Positions 11,047 to 22,067 of a stretch of 64,000 nucleotides of DNA are shown here, one piece after another. The DNA is from Marinobacterium lutimaris. Its GTDB lineage: Bacteria > Pseudomonadota > Gammaproteobacteria > Pseudomonadales > Balneatricaceae. Numbering within the stretch: the first letter of the stretch is position 1; the number at the start of each line of letters is the position of its first letter. The notes beneath the pieces are model-generated. The model searched no databases, was not told where the DNA came from, and worked only from the letters and a program-made list of their open reading frames with translations. A program made the translations under genes and the position numbers. The stretch is from NCBI RefSeq assembly GCF_900108065.1, contig NZ_FNVQ01000003.1:248001-312000 (forward strand). The letters run 5' to 3'.

Positions 11047-11385
11047 ATGCCCAGCTTCCCCCCGGAAGATCCGCTTGATCAAATCCAGTCACTGGCACCG
11101 GAGTTTGTGGAGATAACCCGCGACCTCGTATTTGGCCAGGTCTGGCAGGAAACCACCCTATCGCCGCGAGAGCGCAGCCTGATCACCCTGGCTGCCTTGA
11201 CCGTTCTCAACCGCGTTGAGCAGCAACCCGTTCACCTGCAGAGAGCGCTCGACAACGGTCTGAGCATCGATGAGATAGCCGCTGCGATCACTCATCTGGC
11301 GTTTTATGGCGGCTGGCCCTCGAGCGTCAGCGCCTTCACCCGTCTGGCCGAATTCAAGCAGGCCAAGGAGTCCGCATGCCCCTAA
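11047..11385 (+). CDS. Carboxymuconolactone decarboxylase (AhpD-like) family protein
   Basis: 112 residues with the all-helical CMD fold: LSPRERSLITLAALTVLNR, QLQRALDNGLS-like helix (HLQRALDNGLSIDEIAAAI) and FYGGWPSSVSAF. It lacks the CxxC pair of AhpD-type peroxide reductases, so it is closer to the gamma-carboxymuconolactone decarboxylase branch. First gene of three tightly packed genes with a tautomerase and a DUF4865 protein. The substrate is unknown; a small aldehyde or lactone would fit the partners. Confidence 0.82.
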   Translation: MPSFPPEDPLDQIQSLAPEFVEITRDLVFGQVWQETTLSPRERSLITLAALTVLNRVEQQPVHLQRALDNGLSIDEIAAAITHLAFYGGWPSSVSAFTRLAEFKQAKESACP

Positions 11386-11768
11386 CCCGTATTGCACTGC
11401 CCGCTGGCCTCAGCGCCGACTTTCGCCACCAGGTTTCAGTGATTCTGCAGCAGACTCTGGAAGAGACTTTTGCCGTACCGACCGGTGACTGCTTCCAGCT
11501 GTTTGACGAATACCGCCCGGGGATGAGGGTGCTCGATCCCGACTACCTGAGTTCTGCTCGTCGCAGCGAAAACTGCCTGATATTCCAGATAAGTGCTGGC
11601 AGACCGCGTAACGCTGAGCAGAAAAAGGCGCTGTACCAAACCCTGTGTGGCCGCCTGAACCGGGAGCTCGGCATCAGCACCAGCGATGTAATGATCCTGA
11701 TCCAGTTCAACCAGGCGGAAGACTGGTCCTTCTCTGAAGGACGGGCACTGACAGAGGAGACAGCCTGA
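11376..11768 (+). CDS. Tautomerase-superfamily protein
   Basis: 130 residues starting MPLTRIALPAG. After removal of methionine, Pro-1 would be the catalytic base of the tautomerase (4-oxalocrotonate tautomerase/MIF) superfamily. The repeated beta-alpha-beta halves fit, with LGISTSDVMILIQF near the end. Its start overlaps the preceding gene by 10 bases and its stop overlaps the next start, so the three genes are translationally coupled. Reaction on the native substrate unknown. Confidence 0.8.
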   Translation: MPLTRIALPAGLSADFRHQVSVILQQTLEETFAVPTGDCFQLFDEYRPGMRVLDPDYLSSARRSENCLIFQISAGRPRNAEQKKALYQTLCGRLNRELGISTSDVMILIQFNQAEDWSFSEGRALTEETA

Positions 11769-12271
11769 TGCTGGCAACACAATACAGCTTTACCCTGCCG
11801 GCGGATTACAACATGGAGCGGATCGAACAGCGCATCCGCGCTAATGGCCATCGTCTCGACGGCTTTGAGGGATTGGCGATGAAACTCTACCTCTATGCCA
11901 GAAAGGACGATCCGGAGTGCGCCAGCGAGCTTAACCTCTATGCACCGCTCTACCTCTGGCGGAACGTTACGGGGATCAACCGCTTTCTGAAGAGCGAGGG
12001 GTTTGCCGCACTCAGCGCCCATTTCGGTCGCCCCCGCGTCGATGTCTGGCTGGTGGAGCAGGCAACGGAGCTTGGCAGGGAGGAAAACCCCGGGTTCGCC
12101 AGCCGTAGGATTATTCCTTACGAAAGCACCCTGGCAAGCAACGGGCCACAGCTGGTCGCCAACGACTACAGCGACTGGCGTCGGCTGGAAGTCACGCTGG
12201 CCAACCGGCCACCGGCAACGCCGGCGGACGCAGTCCAGAATTACCGAATCGGCTATATCGCCAGGGGCTGA
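11768..12271 (+). CDS. DUF4865 family protein
   Basis: 167 residues, beginning MLATQYSFTLPADYNMERI, with LYLWRNVTGINRFL and the DYSDWRRLEVTLA motif typical of DUF4865. No signal peptide or membrane segment. The family is regularly found next to tautomerase and carboxymuconolactone decarboxylase genes, as here, and is probably a stress- or detoxification-linked enzyme. No catalytic residue can be assigned from sequence. Confidence 0.75.
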   Translation: MLATQYSFTLPADYNMERIEQRIRANGHRLDGFEGLAMKLYLYARKDDPECASELNLYAPLYLWRNVTGINRFLKSEGFAALSAHFGRPRVDVWLVEQATELGREENPGFASRRIIPYESTLASNGPQLVANDYSDWRRLEVTLANRPPATPADAVQNYRIGYIARG

Positions 12272-12284
12272 GGCCGGCCACAAA

Positions 12285-12308
12285 AAAACGCGCCCGAAGG
12301 CGCGTTTT
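12285..12308. terminator. Bidirectional rho-independent terminator
   Basis: Ten-base stem AAAACGCGCC/GGCGCGTTTT with a CGAA loop (UUCG when read from the minus strand). There are T runs on both sides. It ends the DUF4865 operon on the plus strand and leuA on the minus strand. Confidence 0.9.
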
Positions 12309-12329
12309 CTATTCTGTAGATCTCAGCAC

Positions 12330-14327
<1,998 letters not shown>

Positions 14328-14801
14328 ATGCGTATCGACCGACAAGACCGCCACATTCTGGAGATTCTGCAGACCGAAGGCCGCATCAGTAATCAGGAGC
14401 TGGCCGACCGCGTGGGGCTCTCCCCGTCCCCCTGCCTGCGCCGGGTGCGCGCGCTGGAGGAATCGGGCCTGATCACCGGCTATCGCGCCATTCTCGATGC
14501 CAAGGAGATGGGGCTGACACTGATGGCGCTGCTGCATATCTCCATGGACCGCCATACGCCGGAGCGCTTTGAGAACTTCGACAAAACCGTGCGCGCCATC
14601 CCCGAGGTGCTGGAGTGCCTGCTGATTACCGGCCAGGATGCGGATTACCAAATCAAGGTGATCGTGCACGATATGGAGGCATACCAGGATCTGCTGTTGA
14701 ACAAGATCACCCGGATCGAGGGGGTCACCGGCGCGCACTCCAGTTTCGTGCTGCGCACCATCGTCAACAAGACGGCGATTCCGATCCCGGATCAGCTTTG
14801 A
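14328..14801 (+). CDS. Lrp/AsnC-family transcriptional regulator
   Basis: 157 residues. The N-terminal HTH (ILEILQTEGRISNQELADRVGLSPSPCLRRVRALEES, read as two helices) is followed by the RAM effector domain, with LECLLITGQDADYQIKVIV and the C-terminal VNKTAIPI typical of Lrp proteins. It is divergent from leuA, so control of leucine synthesis is a natural hypothesis. The effector amino acid cannot be read from the sequence. Confidence 0.9.
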   Translation: MRIDRQDRHILEILQTEGRISNQELADRVGLSPSPCLRRVRALEESGLITGYRAILDAKEMGLTLMALLHISMDRHTPERFENFDKTVRAIPEVLECLLITGQDADYQIKVIVHDMEAYQDLLLNKITRIEGVTGAHSSFVLRTIVNKTAIPIPDQL

Positions 14802-14835
14802 TAGGCTCTGCGCCTTACTCATTTCAGGCTTTTAG

Positions 14836-16584
14836 ATGTACACCCTTCGCCCCTATCAACAGGACGCCGTCGACGCCACGCTGAACCACTTCCGAAAAAG
14901 CGATGCGGCGGCGGTGATCGTGCTGCCCACCGGCGCCGGCAAAAGCCTCGTCATCGCCGAGCTGGCCCGACTGGCGCGGCGCCGCATCCTGGTGCTGGCC
15001 CATGTGCGTGAACTGGTGGAGCAGAACCACGCCAAGTACACCGCACTGGGCATGGATGGCGGCATCTTTTCCGCGGGACTTGGGCGACGCGACAACGAAC
15101 ACCAGGTCACCTTTGCCAGTGTGCAGTCCCTGGCGCGTAACCTGGACAGCTTCGACGATCAGTTCTCGCTGTTGATCATCGACGAGTGCCACCGCGTCAG
15201 CGATGACGAAAACTCCCAGTACCAGCAGATTATTGCGCATCTCAAAGCGCGCAACCCGGGACTGAAGGTACTGGGACTGACCGCCACCCCCTATCGCCTG
15301 GGTTACGGCTGGATTTACCGCTATCACCATCGCGGCATGGTGCGCGCAGAAGAGGAACGCCTGTTCCAGCAATGCATCTACGAGCTGCCACTGCCATTCA
15401 TGATCAAGCAGGGCTACCTGACCGAGCCCAAACTGATCGACGCGGCCATCGCCCACTACGATTTCTCGTCACTGCAGCCCAGCGACAGCGGCAGCTATAA
15501 CGAGACCGAACTGAACAGCCTGATCGCCAAACACCCGCGGGTGACCCGCGCGATCTGCGAGCAGATTGTGGAGCTTGGCGGCCAGCGCGAAGGGGTGATG
15601 ATCTTTGCCGCCACAGTGCGCCACGCCCAGGAGATCATCGGCTATCTACCTGAAGGCGAATCGGCGCTGATTATCGGCGATACCGAGTCCGATGAGCGTG
15701 AGCGACTGATCCAGGCGTTTAAACAGAAACAGATTCGCTATCTAGTCAACGTGGCGGTGCTGACCACCGGCTTCGATGCCCCCCATGTGGATATGATCGC
15801 AATCCTGAGGCCCACCGCCTCGGTAAGCCTGTTCCAGCAGATCGTCGGTCGCGGCCTGCGTCTGAGCCCCGGTAAAACCAACTGCCTGATCATCGATTAC
15901 GCCAGCTCCGGCTTCGATCTCTTTCACCCCGAAGTAGGCAAACCCAGGCCCGATTCAAACTCAGAGCCGGTGCAGGTGTTCTGTCCCGGTTGCGGCCACG
16001 CCAATATTTTCTGGGGCAAGACCGATGCCGAGGGCCAGGTGATCGAACACTTCGGCCGCCGCTGCCAGGGCCTGCTGGAGATGGAAGGGGAAACACCACA
16101 GCAGTGCGATTACCGTTTCCGCTTCAAGGAGTGCCCACACTGCGGCGCCGAGAACGATATCGCCGCCCGCAACTGCCACCAGTGTGGCGAAGCGGTGGTG
16201 GATCCGGATGATCTGCTCAAGCGCGCCCTGCAGTTAAAGGATGCGCTGGTAATCCGCTGCGCCGGTGTCAGCTTCGGCAACACCAACGGCCGGTTGCGGA
16301 TCATCTATCACGATGAACAGGGTGAAGAGCTGAGCGAGAGCTTCGATCTGACCCATAGCGGCCAGCGCGGCGTGTTCAACCGGCTGTTCGGCAGGCGCTT
16401 TGGCGACGGAGCCAAGCCACAGAAGTTCCAGTCAGCCGATGAAGTGGTCAGCCAGTCGGAAGGCTTTCGTGCACCGGACTTTGTGATCGCCCGCAAGGTG
16501 GGGCGAGGGCAGAACAGCCACTGGCGGGTACGGGAGAGGTTGTTTGATTATGAGGGGAATTATCGGAAGGCGAATCAGTTGTAA
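14836..16584 (+). CDS. radD: RadD (YejH)-type DNA repair helicase
   Basis: A 582-residue superfamily 2 ATPase. Walker A is PTGAGKS (31-37), the Walker B box is DECH (116-119), motif III is LTATPYR, and motif VI is [10 protein letters not shown]-terminal zinc region contains CPGCG, CPHCG and CHQCG cysteine pairs. Length and order match E. coli RadD, which helps double-strand-break repair and recombination intermediate processing. It starts 34 bases after the Lrp-type gene. Confidence 0.88.
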   Translation: MYTLRPYQQDAVDATLNHFRKSDAAAVIVLPTGAGKSLVIAELARLARRRILVLAHVRELVEQNHAKYTALGMDGGIFSAGLGRRDNEHQVTFASVQSLARNLDSFDDQFSLLIIDECHRVSDDENSQYQQIIAHLKARNPGLKVLGLTATPYRLGYGWIYRYHHRGMVRAEEERLFQQCIYELPLPFMIKQGYLTEPKLIDAAIAHYDFSSLQPSDSGSYNETELNSLIAKHPRVTRAICEQIVELGGQREGVMIFAATVRHAQEIIGYLPEGESALIIGDTESDERERLIQAFKQKQIRYLVNVAVLTTGFDAPHVDMIAILRPTASVSLFQQIVGRGLRLSPGKTNCLIIDYASSGFDLFHPEVGKPRPDSNSEPVQVFCPGCGHANIFWGKTDAEGQVIEHFGRRCQGLLEMEGETPQQCDYRFRFKECPHCGAENDIAARNCHQCGEAVVDPDDLLKRALQLKDALVIRCAGVSFGNTNGRLRIIYHDEQGEELSESFDLTHSGQRGVFNRLFGRRFGDGAKPQKFQSADEVVSQSEGFRAPDFVIARKVGRGQNSHWRVRERLFDYEGNYRKANQL

Positions 16585-16670
16585 GCGCTGCCGTTCTGGC
16601 TACTGGCTTCAAATCACACTGTAGTGCTAAATCGGTTTCCTTTTCACGGCTGCATCATCGCCTAGCTGCC

Positions 16671-16895
16671 TGCCGGTTTCGCCTGCTGGCGAATTAGGGG
16701 CCTTGGACGGCCAAGGCCCCTAATAACCCCAAACCGCCCCTACGCCTTGGCCGGCTGCGCCGACTTCCCTGCGCTTCTCGTCTGAAAGAGCGGGAAAGGA
16801 AACTCGCTCCTACGTCGCTCAGACAGCCTTTCCCTTATTTCTCTTTCAGTCTGCGATGCTCGGCTGCGGCAAAGGGGAGCTATCAGTGCGCTCAG
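16671..16895 (+). repeat. Dispersed structured repeat, family 1, copy B
   Basis: Hairpins in order: TTCGCC-TGCT-GGCGAA; a 13-bp perfect stem TTAGGGGCCTTGG with an ACGG loop (16694-16723); GCCGGC-TGC-GCCGAC with one mismatch; then CTGAAAGAG/CTCTTTCAG enclosing GGGAAAGG/CCTTTCCC. The element ends near GTGCGCTCAG. It lies between the convergent radD and nnrS genes and accounts for most of the 367-base gap. Confidence 0.87.
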
Positions 16896-16951
16896 AAATT
16901 CAGCAGTAGATTCAACCTCATCACTTTCTCGATGAAGCAAAGCACACCAGT

Positions 16952-18181
16952 TCATTGGGGCTGCGATTTTGCCTTCTCTCTCTTAAGCGCGTCCGACAGG
17001 GTCTCTTCCGGTCCTATCAGTATCGGCACATAACGAACGGCAAACAGCACGAAGGCGATCAGCCAGGCGGTGCCGGCGAGCATCATCAGCATCAGCGAAA
17101 ACGGCGGCAGCAGAGCCGAGAGGATTCGGGTCAACGCGGCCAGGTGAATAGCCAAAAAGCTCAGCGACATCAGCGCGCCCGCTTTCAATTCACGGTTGGT
17201 ATGCCCCAGCGCTGCCCGTGAAGCTACGGCCAGGATCATGCCGCCCATGGCGCCCACCGCCAGGGCGTGGATTCCAGCCGTTACCGGCACAGCGGCGGTG
17301 AACGAGGAGAAGCCCAGCAGTACAAAGCCGATGCCCACCCAGAGATACCCCAGGTGCAGCGCGAACAGCAGCGGTTCAGCGATGCTGGTCAGCCCACGCC
17401 AGCGCAGTAACCGAGCGATCTGTAGGCCACCGGCCATTATCAGCAGCACGCCCGATACCGGAGGAGCCGCCAGGGTCACCCAGGCTAGCGTCGCCAACAG
17501 AGAGAACCCTACGGCGAGCCGATCTATCCAGCTAAACCCTGCCGGCATCTTCGACTTGTCGGCCTGCTGGCGTATCAACCAGTTGCGGGTGAACGCCGGC
17601 GTGATGCGACCACCGATCAGCGAGATCAGCAGCGCCATCAGCAACACCTGGGACTCCAGCAGATGCAGACGATCCACGGCGCCAAGCTGAAACAGCAGGC
17701 TGAACCCCACCATCACGGCCAGGGCCAGAATCACTACCCCGTTGCGTTTATTGCGGCTGATCAGCACCTCTCGTCCCACCAGGATCGCGAGCAATACCCA
17801 GTAACCGGTGTTGGCCAGTATCAGCAGCCATACCGAGCCATTACCGCTCCAGACCAGTGCCCGGCCAGCGATCCATAACAGCGTCAGCGCCAGCAGCGGT
17901 AAGCCCTGCACCGGCGGTCGACTGGTCCATTTCGCCACTGCCGCCAGTAGAAAGCCGCCCACCGCCGCACCGACAAAGCCAAACAGCATCTCGTGACCAT
18001 GCCAGGCAACTGGGCCCCAGCCGGGTGGCGACGCAGGCAGCAGGGCTCCGCCCAGGTAGGCGAGCCAGAGCAGCATAATGACAATCGCCTGAACGGCGCA
18101 GGCAAGAAACAGCGGCCGAAAACCGTTACTGAACAGTCGGGCCCAGGCGTTCTTTGGTTCTTGAGGGGGTGATACAAGCAT
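16952..18181 (-). CDS. nnrS: NnrS-family membrane protein
   Basis: A 409-residue polytopic membrane protein with about twelve hydrophobic segments. The N-terminal motif FSNGFRPLFL and WHGHEMLFGFVGAAVGGFLL are NnrS hallmarks, as is GAMGGMILAVASRAALGHT. Known members contain haem and copper and protect against nitric oxide-derived stress, often in denitrifiers. It is divergent from nsrR and probably a target of that regulator. Confidence 0.92.
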   Translation of the reverse strand: MLVSPPQEPKNAWARLFSNGFRPLFLACAVQAIVIMLLWLAYLGGALLPASPPGWGPVAWHGHEMLFGFVGAAVGGFLLAAVAKWTSRPPVQGLPLLALTLLWIAGRALVWSGNGSVWLLILANTGYWVLLAILVGREVLISRNKRNGVVILALAVMVGFSLLFQLGAVDRLHLLESQVLLMALLISLIGGRITPAFTRNWLIRQQADKSKMPAGFSWIDRLAVGFSLLATLAWVTLAAPPVSGVLLIMAGGLQIARLLRWRGLTSIAEPLLFALHLGYLWVGIGFVLLGFSSFTAAVPVTAGIHALAVGAMGGMILAVASRAALGHTNRELKAGALMSLSFLAIHLAALTRILSALLPPFSLMLMMLAGTAWLIAFVLFAVRYVPILIGPEETLSDALKREKAKSQPQ

Positions 18182-18224
18182 CAGCTAACTCCGATCAGCA
18201 GGTGCGACAACGCCGGCTTTTAGA

Positions 18225-18245
18225 ATGCATAACTTTAATATGCAT
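18225..18245. promoter_or_regulatory. Possible NsrR-type site upstream of nnrS
   Basis: Two ATGCAT hexamers separated by nine bases (AACTTTAAT). ATGCAT is the core of NsrR half-sites. The spacing is wider than in the classical two-half site, so the match is imperfect. It lies 44 bases upstream of nnrS, consistent with repression by the adjacent nsrR product. Confidence 0.4.
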
Positions 18246-18294
18246 AATATTTACACCTTAGCAGTACCGCCCAGACAGCACTGACTCACATTAA

Positions 18295-18310
18295 CCTGAT
18301 CCAGGTCAGG
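18295..18310. promoter_or_regulatory. FNR/DNR-like box between nnrS and nsrR
   Basis: CCTGATCCAGGTCAGG resembles the TTGAT-N4-ATCAA family of sites, close to the TTGATCCAGGTCAA form seen upstream of nitric-oxide-responsive genes, with changed outer bases. It would allow activation of nnrS under low oxygen or nitric oxide. Protein assignment is inference. Confidence 0.4.
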
Positions 18311-18503
18311 CGTTCCCCCAGGTTATGCGGCTCTCCCGGATACAAGGCCTCAACTGAGGCCGGTATACTGAGGGGATACCCAGAAGCCCTGACTTCGGCC
18401 CCGGCCTGCCTCTTGCGTTTTGACAAACCTGGCTGTTTTAGCTGCAGCAAACATCGGGACTTTCCATCAGGACTGTCCGCGCCAAAGCTTGGAGCATTGA
18501 ACC

Positions 18504-18959
18504 ATGCAACTGACCAAATACACGGATTTTGCCCTGCGTACGCTGATCTTTCTCGGCATACAACCCGCAGGAGAGCGGGTGACGATTACGCAGGTGTCGG
18601 AGCATTTCGATATTCCCCGCAACCATCTGATCAAGATCGTTCACCACCTGGCCAAAGAGGGTTTCATCGATACCGTCCGCGGCAAAGGCGGCGGCATCCG
18701 GTTGGGCATGTCCGCAGAGGAGATCAACCTGCGCGACCTGATCCAGGCCACTGAAGAAACACTGCGTCCGGTTAACTGCGCGCACCCGCGCTGCCCCATC
18801 GTCGGTCAGTGTGGGCTGAGGGGAATCCTCTTTGACGCCCAGGAAGCCTTTCTTAAAGAGCTGGCAAAGCACAGCCTGGCCGACCTGTGCGGCCCGGAGC
18901 GCAACCTGTCCCAGCTACTTTATCCGCCCGAAGATACCCGGATGCGGGCTCAGGCATGA
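18504..18959 (+). CDS. nsrR: Nitric oxide-sensing repressor NsrR (Rrf2 family)
   Basis: 151 residues. The N-terminal winged HTH (MQLTKYTDFALRTLIFLG) is followed by the dimer helix and the iron-sulfur ligands C92, C97 and C103 in NCAHPRCPIVGQC. This spacing matches E. coli NsrR (C91, C96, C102). The protein should hold an Fe-S cluster that is nitrosylated by nitric oxide, releasing repression. It is divergent from nnrS. Its last 10 bases overlap the convergent end of the SulP gene. Confidence 0.92.
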   Translation: MQLTKYTDFALRTLIFLGIQPAGERVTITQVSEHFDIPRNHLIKIVHHLAKEGFIDTVRGKGGGIRLGMSAEEINLRDLIQATEETLRPVNCAHPRCPIVGQCGLRGILFDAQEAFLKELAKHSLADLCGPERNLSQLLYPPEDTRMRAQA

Positions 18960-20683
18960 TCCCGCTGAGCAATTGATTCAAGCGCGGCCGCCAGTGTCGG
19001 GGTAAAACTCAGGCGGCCTTCCTCAGGCTGAATGCCTGCCCGGGCCAGCGCCCGCAAAGGCTGAAACTGAAGATCCGCCACCACCAGCTCTATTCCTCGC
19101 GCTTCGCATTCAGCTCTGAAACGAGAGAACCCACTCAGACCGCCGGCATCCAGCAGCGGCACCGCATCCATATACAGCACCAGCCCCCGCGTATCCGTTG
19201 CCAGTTCCGCCACCTCATCAAACACACGCTCCGCCGCTGCGAAGAACAGCGGCCCGGTCACCTTGAACACCCGCCAGCCTTCCGGCAGCGCTTCCGGTAC
19301 ATGTTTACGCTGGGCAGAGATATCGTTCACACGGGTCATCCCGGCGATATCACGCATAAACAGCAGCGAGGCCAACACGATACCGGTGGAGATGGCGATC
19401 ACCATATCGAACAGCACCGTTAGCGACAGGCAAGTGAGCAGCACCAGAATGTCGCCCAGCGGTGCACGCCGGAACAGCGCCACCACCTTGGGTGCCTCAC
19501 TCATATTCCAGGCCACGATCAGCAACAACGCCGCCATGCTGGCCATCGGCAGCCAGGCCAGCGCCGGCGCCAGCAACAGCAAACCTGCCAGCACCACCAG
19601 AGCATGGATGGCACTGGCAAAAGGCGAGCGCGCACCGGCGCGATAGTTAGCCGCCGAGCGCGCAATGGCGGCAGTAGCGGTAATGCCGCCAAAGAAAGGC
19701 GCCACCAGGTTACCCAACCCCTGACCGAGCAGCTCACCGTTGGCGTGGTGGCGCTTGCCGGTCATGCCATCGAGCACTACGGCACATAGGAGTGATTCGA
19801 TGGCGCCGAGCATGGCGATGGAAAATGCCGCCGGCAGCAACGCCTGCACTGTGGTCCAGCTCAGCTCAAAAGGCTCGCCATTCGGACCCGTTTGCAGCCA
19901 GGGCCACTCGAAGGTCGGCAGCATCGGCGGAATCCCCTGCCCTATAGAGCCATCGGGCAACATAAAGGAGAAGCGGCTGCCGATCGTATCTATGCCGGCA
20001 CCCTGCTGATTCAGCCAGTAAGCCAGACCGGTGCCCACCAGCAGTGCCGGCAGATGACCTGGCACTGGCAGCCGCAGGCGTGGCCAGAGAATCAGCACCG
20101 CCAGGGTCAGCCCTGCCACCAGAGCATTGGCCCAATGCCACTGCGGCAGCCTGCTCAGCAGCTCGGGCAGTTTTTCCAGGTAATGCGACGGCAGCCCTTC
20201 GCTGGAAAAGCCCAACAGGTCAGGCAATTGCAGCGTAGCGATGACGATAGCAATACCGGCGGTAAAGCCTAGGGTGACCGATTCGGGGATGTACTCGATC
20301 AGCCGCCCCAGTCGTGCCAGCGCCAGCGCGATCAAGATCAACCCCGCCATCACTGAGGCCAGGAGTAATCCTGCAAGACCAAACTGTTGGGAAACGGGAT
20401 AGAGAATGACCACAAAGGCCGCTGTGGGGCCGGACACACTGAACCGGGAGCCGCCGGCCAGGGCAATCAGAAAACCGGCAATGATCGCGGTATAGAGACC
20501 GTTTTCCGGCCGCACACCACTGGCAATGGCCAGCGCCATCGACAGCGGGATGGCGATGATGCCCACGGTGATACCCGCGACCAGATCAGCGAGCAGATCC
20601 CGCCCCTGATACCTGCCGGACAGCGTTTCTCTTAACGCGCTGGCAAAAGAGAGGCTGTGTAACCGGGCTCGACGGGACGACAT
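18950..20683 (-). CDS. SulP/SLC26-family anion transporter with STAS domain
   Basis: About 577 residues. The membrane domain includes DLVAGITVGIIAIPLSMALAIASG and the SVSGPTAAFVVIL motif of the SulP core. It is followed by a C-terminal STAS domain with LVLYMDAVPLLDAGGLSGF. No fused carbonic anhydrase. The substrate may be sulfate, bicarbonate or a C4-dicarboxylate (DauA-like) and cannot be decided. ATG at 20683 is chosen over a TTG 13 codons upstream; AAAGGA lies 10 bases before it. Confidence 0.88.
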   Translation of the reverse strand: MSSRRARLHSLSFASALRETLSGRYQGRDLLADLVAGITVGIIAIPLSMALAIASGVRPENGLYTAIIAGFLIALAGGSRFSVSGPTAAFVVILYPVSQQFGLAGLLLASVMAGLILIALALARLGRLIEYIPESVTLGFTAGIAIVIATLQLPDLLGFSSEGLPSHYLEKLPELLSRLPQWHWANALVAGLTLAVLILWPRLRLPVPGHLPALLVGTGLAYWLNQQGAGIDTIGSRFSFMLPDGSIGQGIPPMLPTFEWPWLQTGPNGEPFELSWTTVQALLPAAFSIAMLGAIESLLCAVVLDGMTGKRHHANGELLGQGLGNLVAPFFGGITATAAIARSAANYRAGARSPFASAIHALVVLAGLLLLAPALAWLPMASMAALLLIVAWNMSEAPKVVALFRRAPLGDILVLLTCLSLTVLFDMVIAISTGIVLASLLFMRDIAGMTRVNDISAQRKHVPEALPEGWRVFKVTGPLFFAAAERVFDEVAELATDTRGLVLYMDAVPLLDAGGLSGFSRFRAECEARGIELVVADLQFQPLRALARAGIQPEEGRLSFTPTLAAALESIAQRDHA

Positions 20684-20751
20684 CGCGGAGAAGTCCTTTA
20701 ATTCTTTATGGAAATTGGACAAACATTACAGTCGTCTTTGATTCAAATGCA

Positions 20752-20770
20752 ATGTTAATCAAATTAACAT
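20752..20770. promoter_or_regulatory. Perfect inverted repeat upstream of the RHH gene
   Basis: ATGTTAAT-CAA-ATTAACAT is a perfect 8-bp inverted repeat with a three-base centre, 45 bases before the ribbon-helix-helix start and 68 bases before the divergent SulP start. It is probably an operator serving one or both genes. Autoregulation by the RHH protein is a reasonable guess. Confidence 0.5.
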
Positions 20771-20815
20771 ATGGTTTACATTCGCCCTCGATCCACCGCT
20801 ACAAAGGACACCACC

Positions 20816-21016
20816 ATGGAAAAACGCACCGCACGCCTGACTCTGCTGATCGACCCGAATAAAAAGGCGGTGTTTGAAAAACTCTGTTCCGAGCAGGATG
20901 TAACCCCTTCTCAGATGGTCAGAAAGTTTATCCGTGACTTTATCGAGGAAAACCTGGGACCAGAGTGGAGAGACCAGGTGCTTAACGACGATAGCGCTGA
21001 TATGAATAAAAAATAA
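20816..21016 (+). CDS. Small ribbon-helix-helix DNA-binding protein
   Basis: 66 residues. A short beta strand, RTARLTLLID, is followed by two helices, KKAVFEKLCSEQDVTPSQMVRKFIRDFIEENL (read in two parts), the Arc/CopG fold. The ATG at 20816 follows AAAGGA at a good distance; an earlier ATG in frame lacks a site. No toxin gene lies next to it, so it is more likely a stand-alone regulator than an antitoxin. Confidence 0.75.
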   Translation: MEKRTARLTLLIDPNKKAVFEKLCSEQDVTPSQMVRKFIRDFIEENLGPEWRDQVLNDDSADMNKK

Positions 21017-21127
21017 ACACACATTTCCAAGGTTTATTAAGCCCGCCTCGCAGAGTAGAATTCGCGCAAATTTTGATCACCCCTCGATCTTCAATTCTTA
21101 ACTTTTCAACACTCCTGGAGCTATTGA

Positions 21128-21337
21128 ATGCGTCTTGCCGAAGCAGAAAGCCTGATGCTGAACATCGGCCTGGTAATTTTCGCCGGTTTCATTTTCTTCA
21201 TCATTTATGACCTGGCTAAAAAGTCCAAAGCCGGCAAGTTCGGTACCCTGGTGCTGTTTTTTGCCCTCGGGCTGGGGCTGGCCGCTTTCCTGCTCAAGAC
21301 AGTGGTGGTTGAGATGATCGAGGGCGGCCACGTTTAA
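21128..21337 (+). CDS. DUF2788 small membrane protein
   Basis: 69 residues with two membrane helices. The block FAGFIFFIIYDLAKKSKAGKF, then GTLVLFFALGLGLAAFLLK, matches the DUF2788 pattern found in pseudomonads and relatives. CTGGAG lies upstream of the ATG. Function unknown. Confidence 0.78.
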   Translation: MRLAEAESLMLNIGLVIFAGFIFFIIYDLAKKSKAGKFGTLVLFFALGLGLAAFLLKTVVVEMIEGGHV

Positions 21338-21457
21338 ACGCGCAGTCGCCGGAGGCGGAGGCGGTGACTCTGCCGCCTACCGTCAATCGGATGAGGTTAG
21401 CCTCCGCCCTGTCACTGGGTTATAGTCCCTGCAAAACACACGTGCAGGGAGCTGTAG

Positions 21458-22030
21458 ATGGACCCGGTTCTGATTACCCTTCTGGTTATTGTTGCGCTGA
21501 TCGTTATCTACACGATCTTCATCTATAACCACCTGGTGCGCCTCAAGCACAACGTTTCCCGCGCGTTTGCCAATATCGATGTACTGCTCAAGCAGCGCCA
21601 CGACGAGCTGCCCAAGCTGGTGGAAACCTGCAAGCAGCACATGGGCTATGAGCAGAAAACCCTGGAAGCGGTTATGAAGGCCCGCTCCGCCGTCGCCAGC
21701 GCCAGCGCCAGCGGCGATATCAAGGCGCTGGGCCAGGCGGAAAGCCAATTGCGCCTCGGCCTTGGCAACCTGTTTGCCGTAGCCGAGGACTACCCGGAAC
21801 TGACCGCCAGCGAATCCTTCATGCACCTGCACAGCCGCATCAGCGGGCTCGAATCTTCCATCGCCGACCGCCGTGAGTTCTATAACGAGTCGGTCAATCT
21901 CTATAACATCCGCATCGAACAGTTCCCGGATATTATCGTCGCCCGCCGCATGGGATTCACCGGCGCCACCCTGCTGGAGTTTACCGAGGCTGAAAAAGCC
22001 GATGTGGATATGAAATCGCTGTTCAGCTGA
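21458..22030 (+). CDS. LemA family protein
   Basis: 190 residues. One N-terminal membrane helix (LITLLVIVALIVIYTIFIYN) is followed by the helical LemA domain, with RLKHNVSRAFANIDVLLKQR, LPKLVETCK, and ADRREFYNESVNLYN near the end. LemA proteins are membrane-anchored helical bundles of unclear role. Here it is paired with a GIDE-domain membrane protein 37 bases downstream, an arrangement seen elsewhere in bacteria, which suggests a shared envelope complex. Confidence 0.92.
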   Translation: MDPVLITLLVIVALIVIYTIFIYNHLVRLKHNVSRAFANIDVLLKQRHDELPKLVETCKQHMGYEQKTLEAVMKARSAVASASASGDIKALGQAESQLRLGLGNLFAVAEDYPELTASESFMHLHSRISGLESSIADRREFYNESVNLYNIRIEQFPDIIVARRMGFTGATLLEFTEAEKADVDMKSLFS

Positions 22031-22067
22031 GATCCACTGAAGTCAACTGAGCTCAACCGGGGCCGCT

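Noticed and set aside
16671-16895. Integron attC site or group II intron remnant for the family-1 repeat
   Set aside because: There is no RYYYAAC/GTTRRRY core pair, no integrase, and no intron domain V-like hairpin or reverse transcriptase.
20816-21016. Antitoxin of a toxin-antitoxin pair
   Set aside because: The RHH protein has no adjacent toxin-sized gene; the next gene is a DUF2788 membrane protein 111 bases away.
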